Source: JAEZDP01 sp964430855
GTDB lineage: Bacteria > Acidobacteriota > Vicinamibacteria > Vicinamibacterales > Vicinamibacteraceae
Assembly (NCBI GenBank): GCA_964430855.1
Contig: CAYSHC010000081.1
Coordinates: 1 to 18,750, forward strand
DNA length: 18,750 bases
Direction: 5' to 3'
Part shown: positions 16,110-18,750 of the stretch, one piece after another
Layout: every line of letters begins with the position of its first letter
Numbering within the stretch: the first letter of the stretch is position 1
The notes under the pieces: model-generated
What the model was told of the DNA's origin: nothing
The model's input: only the letters and a program-made list of their open reading frames with translations
Database searches by the model: none
Position numbers and translations under genes: made by a program

Positions 16110-18155
16110 CTACCGTTGCCCGGTGCGCTCGTCGATGAGCCTGCGGACGGCGGCGGCGTCGTACGGCTTGGTCAGGCAGTCGCGGATGCCTGCGTCGCGG
16201 AGCCGTTGCAGCAGCTGCTCGGTCGGCAGCCCCGTGGCGGCAGCGACGGCGATGGCGGGGTAGCGCTGCCGGATCACCCCGGCCAGCGCGACACCGTCCA
16301 TCCCCGGCATCATCACGTCGAGCAGCACCACGTCCACGGCGCCGTCCAGCGACTCGAGCACCGTCAGCGCGTCCCCGGCGGAGGCGGCCGTGTGCACCTC
16401 GTACCCTGTCGCGCCGAGGCCGACGGTCATCACCTCGAGAATCGCCGTCTCGTCGTCGACCACCAGCACGCGCGCGCGCGGCTTCCCCTCCTCGTCGCGG
16501 GCGCCATCGATGTCGCTGCCGGGAGCCGCCTTCGACGTCGCCGCGGGCAGGTACACGTGGAACGTCGTTCCGCGACCGAGCTCGCTCTCGAGGCTCATGT
16601 GCCCCCCATGCCGGCGCACGATGGTCAGCGCGGTCGGGAGGCCGAGGCCGCTGCCGTGGCCCGGCGGCTTGGTCGTATAGAACGGGTCGAAGATGCGGTC
16701 CTGCAGCTCCGGCGGGATGCCGGTGCCGGTGTCGCTCACCGACAGGCGGATGTACCCGGCCGGTGCCGCGGGTGGCCCGTTCTGGCGGGCGGCGTTCCGG
16801 TCGCGTCGTGCCGAGATGGTGAGGAGGCCGCCGGTCGGCATCGCGTCGCGGGCGTTGACGACCAGGTTCAGGATCACCTGGTGCAGCTGCGTGCTCTCGC
16901 ACAGGACGTGCGGCAGGTGCTTCGGCAACCGCACGTCGACCGTGATCGCCCGGCCCATCGACTCGCGCGTCAGGCGGATGACCTCGTCGACGACGCGGGC
17001 CAGGTCGACAGGCACGGGATGGTTCTCGGCGCCGCGCGCGAAATGGAGGATCTGCTGGACGAGCGCCGCGCCGCGGGTCGCGCTGGACTCGATGGCGCCG
17101 ACCAGCGACTCGCGCATGTCGTCGGGGACGTCGTCGCGCAGCGATGACGCGGCCATCAGGATGGGCGTCAGCACGTTGTTCAGATCGTGGGCGATCCCGC
17201 TCGCGATGGAGCCCAGCGTCTCGACGCGCTGCGCCTGCAGGAGGTGCTGCTCGAGCTGCTTGCGCTCGGTCACGTCGCGCGAGATGCCCGCGAAGCGGCT
17301 GAGCCGGCCGGCTGCGTCGAAGACCGGGAGCCGGCGGCTGTGCAGCCACCGGACGTCGCCATCCGTGCGGCGGATCCGGAACTCGACGTCCACCGGCTCG
17401 TAGACGTTCGACAGCGCGCGGAGCAGCCGGTCGCGGTCCTCGGGCAGGACCATGGAAAACACCGTGTGCGGGTTCTCGTACAGGTCGCTGGCCGTGAGCC
17501 CGGTCGTGCGCTCGAATGCCGGCGAGACGTAGAGCACCTCGCGCGATACCGCGTCCTGCAGCCAGAAGACGTCGTCGATGGCCTCGGCCATCTGCCGGAA
17601 GCGCTCCTCGCTGACGCGCAGCGCCCGCTGGGCCTTGTCGTGGCGCATGACGATGGACGCCATGGCCGTCGCGGCGGACACGATGCCGAACGACGATTCG
17701 CTCGGCCGCATCGGCCGGCGATAGTGCACGGCAAACGTGCCGAGCACCTCGCCCGTCGGCGCGACGACGGGCGTGGACCAGCAGGCGTGCAGGCCGTGCG
17801 CGGTGGCCAGGTGCGCGTAGCCCTTCCAGTTCGGGTGGGTCTCGACGTTCTCGACGATGACGGGACGCCCGCTGGCGACGGCGGCCAGGCACGAGCCCAG
17901 GTTCGGCGTGATGGGGAAGCCGCGGACGGCGTCGATGTAGGCAGGCGGCAGCGACGGCGTTGCGACGTAGCGCAGGTAACGGCCGTTGACGACCTGGATC
18001 GAGACGGCGCCCTCGGGCAGCAGCGCTTCCACGCCGGCCGCGAGCCGGCCGAGCACCGGATCGAGGGGCGCCCCCGAGGCGAGCAGCTCGAGGACCTCGT
18101 GCTGGACGGCGGCGAATGGACCCGTCAGTGCGTCGTTTTCTGCAGGCAGGCCCAT
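16110..18155 (-). CDS. Soluble hybrid sensor histidine kinase (GAF-PAS-HisKA-HATPase-REC)
   Basis: This 681-residue cytoplasmic sensor kinase has no membrane segment. Domain order is GAF (about 17-170), PAS with PAC (about 181-296), HisKA (about 310-375), HATPase (about 415-540) and receiver (about 562-677). The phosphorylated histidine is H323 in IAHDLNN. ATP-site boxes are LNLVVNARDAMPTGG (429-443), SDTGTGIP (474-481), FDPFYTTKP (489-497) and GHGSGLGL (499-506). The receiver has acidic D567/D568, phospho-acceptor D613 in LLDVMMPGMDG and K663 in LTKPYD. No DNA-binding output domain is present, so signalling probably passes to a separate protein. GGAGG precedes the ATG at 18155, and that start excludes a long upstream open stretch. 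The ligand sensed by the GAF domain is unknown; GSCLAAVASGRPVIVENV (87-104) is GAF-typical. Confidence 0.93.
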   Translation of the reverse strand: MGLPAENDALTGPFAAVQHEVLELLASGAPLDPVLGRLAAGVEALLPEGAVSIQVVNGRYLRYVATPSLPPAYIDAVRGFPITPNLGSCLAAVASGRPVIVENVETHPNWKGYAHLATAHGLHACWSTPVVAPTGEVLGTFAVHYRRPMRPSESSFGIVSAATAMASIVMRHDKAQRALRVSEERFRQMAEAIDDVFWLQDAVSREVLYVSPAFERTTGLTASDLYENPHTVFSMVLPEDRDRLLRALSNVYEPVDVEFRIRRTDGDVRWLHSRRLPVFDAAGRLSRFAGISRDVTERKQLEQHLLQAQRVETLGSIASGIAHDLNNVLTPILMAASSLRDDVPDDMRESLVGAIESSATRGAALVQQILHFARGAENHPVPVDLARVVDEVIRLTRESMGRAITVDVRLPKHLPHVLCESTQLHQVILNLVVNARDAMPTGGLLTISARRDRNAARQNGPPAAPAGYIRLSVSDTGTGIPPELQDRIFDPFYTTKPPGHGSGLGLPTALTIVRRHGGHMSLESELGRGTTFHVYLPAATSKAAPGSDIDGARDEEGKPRARVLVVDDETAILEVMTVGLGATGYEVHTAASAGDALTVLESLDGAVDVVLLDVMMPGMDGVALAGVIRQRYPAIAVAAATGLPTEQLLQRLRDAGIRDCLTKPYDAAAVRRLIDERTGQR

Positions 18156-18185
18156 GGTTGCGCCTCCGGGAGACGGCTCTTCCAG

Positions 18186-18221
18186 AGTATAGCCGCGCGC
18201 GGCGTGGCCCCCGCACGGGGG
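18186..18221 (-). promoter_or_regulatory. Kinase gene -10 box with two upstream palindromes
   Basis: On the minus strand TATACT (18191 down to 18186) matches the -10 consensus at five of six positions, about 30 bases before the kinase start. Directly upstream lies GCCGCGCGCGGC (18192-18203), a perfect 12-bp palindrome. Next is CCCCCG-CA-CGGGGG (18208-18221), a palindrome over the expected -35 position. No recognisable -35 sequence exists, which would fit an activator-dependent or repressed promoter. Confidence 0.35.
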
Positions 18222-18241
18222 GTACGGGAGCCGAGACGACA

Positions 18242-18275
18242 AACGGGCTGGCGGGACGTTGCCCGCCAGCCCGTT
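18242..18275 (-). terminator. groEL terminator hairpin, distal and strong
   Basis: Two perfectly complementary arms (18242-18255 and 18262-18275, ACGGGCTGGCGGG with its complement plus one A-T pair) form a 14-bp stem with a 6-base loop. It lies about 45 bases after the groEL stop. The following minus-strand bases (TTGTCGT) give only a broken T-tract, so efficiency is uncertain, but the stem is the strongest in this gap. Confidence 0.75.
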
Positions 18276-18292
18276 GCCGTGTGAGAGGGCGT

Positions 18293-18312
18293 GGACGGCG
18301 CGGAGGCCGTCC
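18293..18312 (-). terminator. groEL proximal hairpin
   Basis: GGACGGC (18293-18299) and GCCGTCC (18306-18312) form a perfect 7-bp stem with a 6-base loop, 8 bases after the groEL stop codon. No T-tract follows. Together with the longer stem at 18242-18275 it makes a tandem hairpin 3' end, which could also protect the groEL mRNA from 3' exonucleases. Confidence 0.45.
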
Positions 18313-18320
18313 CGGCGCCA

Positions 18321-18750
18321 TCAGTACATGCCGCCGCCCGCGGGAGCCGGCTCGGCCTTCTTCTCCTCGGGAATCTCGGAGATCATGGCCTCGGTCGTGA
18401 GCAGCAGCCCGGCGATCGACGCCGCGTTCTGCAGCGCGGTGCGGACCACCTTCACCGGGTCGATGACGCCCGCCGCGATCAGGTTCTCGTAGGTCTCGGT
18501 GCCGGCGTTGTAGCCGAAGTCCGGGTCCTTCGCCTCCTTGACCTTCTGCACCACGATCGAGCCTTCCTGGCCGGCGTTGGTGGCGATCCAGCGCATCGGC
18601 TCCTCGATGGCGCGCTTGATGATGTTGGCGCCCACCTGCTGGTCGGCCACGTCGAGCTTGAGATTCTCGAGCGCCCTGGCCGCGCGGATGAGGGCCACGC
18701 CGCCGCCGGGCACGATGCCCTCCTCGACGGCCGCCTTCGTGGCGTGCATC
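18321..18750 (-). CDS. groEL: 60 kDa chaperonin GroEL, C-terminal part
   Basis: GroEL is the ATP-driven folding chamber that works with GroES. The gene runs off the right edge. About 143 C-terminal residues are visible, beginning in the MHATKAAVEEGIVPGGGVALIRA segment of the intermediate/equatorial boundary. NVIIKRA-like, GYNAGTETYENLIAAGVIDPVKVVRTALQNAASIAGLLLTTEAMISEIP elements of the equatorial domain follow. The visible initial Met is internal. The C-terminal tail is short, APAGGGMY. It lacks the extended GGM repeat of E. coli GroEL and ends in an aromatic residue after the GGM, as in many non-proteobacterial chaperonins. Two tandem hairpins follow. Confidence 0.96.
   Translation of the reverse strand, partial: MHATKAAVEEGIVPGGGVALIRAARALENLKLDVADQQVGANIIKRAIEEPMRWIATNAGQEGSIVVQKVKEAKDPDFGYNAGTETYENLIAAGVIDPVKVVRTALQNAASIAGLLLTTEAMISEIPEEKKAEPAPAGGGMY

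Overview
The window is very GC-rich (roughly 70%), has no mobile elements and is packed with genes, many joined by 4-nt stop/start overlaps. The most likely source is an Acidobacteriota genome, probably of the Vicinamibacteria type. The clues are a VWA protein resembling the acidobacterial VWFA-related family (TIGR03436), a secreted protein with a PEP-CTERM sorting tail, an ECF sigma operon encoding a proline-spaced hydrophobic repeat tail, and a predicted GT-C-like membrane protein fused to a DUF3108-like domain. This placement is inferred from gene content only.

Layout, left to right. (1) 1-4753, plus strand: the 3' end of gatB, a large membrane protein with a DUF3108-like tail, then ftsE and ftsX, all overlapping and probably one transcript. 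(2) 4814-6918, plus strand: a promoter-like TTGACA element, a small cysteine-containing hypothetical protein, a MOFRL-type glycerate 2-kinase and a small membrane-anchored coiled-coil protein. (3) 8732-6974, minus strand: a three-gene operon of ECF sigma factor, single-pass membrane protein (putative anti-sigma factor) and secreted protein, with overlapping stops and starts. It is divergent from (4) a PEP-CTERM protein at 8839-9546. (5) 9606-13918, plus strand: RNase R (rnr) and the selenocysteine elongation factor selB, overlapping by ATGA. (6) 13925-14098, minus strand: a short tatA, divergent from a VWA-domain protein (14120-15028), which is followed by a TonB-type energy transducer (15161-16090). 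(7) Minus strand: a soluble GAF-PAS-histidine kinase-receiver hybrid (18155-16110), and at the right edge the C-terminal part of groEL followed by two tandem hairpins.

Most genes are housekeeping (GatB, FtsEX, RNase R, SelB, TatA, GroEL) or envelope and signalling functions. The most unusual signal is at the start of rnr. A perfect 14-bp inverted repeat (9574-9587 and 9616-9629) brackets the start codon. One arm contains most of the only good Shine-Dalgarno sequence and the other lies in codons 4-8. The loop also holds an in-frame ATG followed at once by TAG. This looks like a translational control element on an RNase specialised for structured RNA, and autoregulation is a reasonable hypothesis. 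The sigma/anti-sigma/secreted-protein operon beside a PEP-CTERM gene is the best candidate for a poorly described lineage-specific envelope system.

I found no tRNA, rRNA, CRISPR array, insertion sequence or prophage gene. No gene-free stretch exceeds 300 bases; the longest, about 130 bases, lies at 15029-15160.
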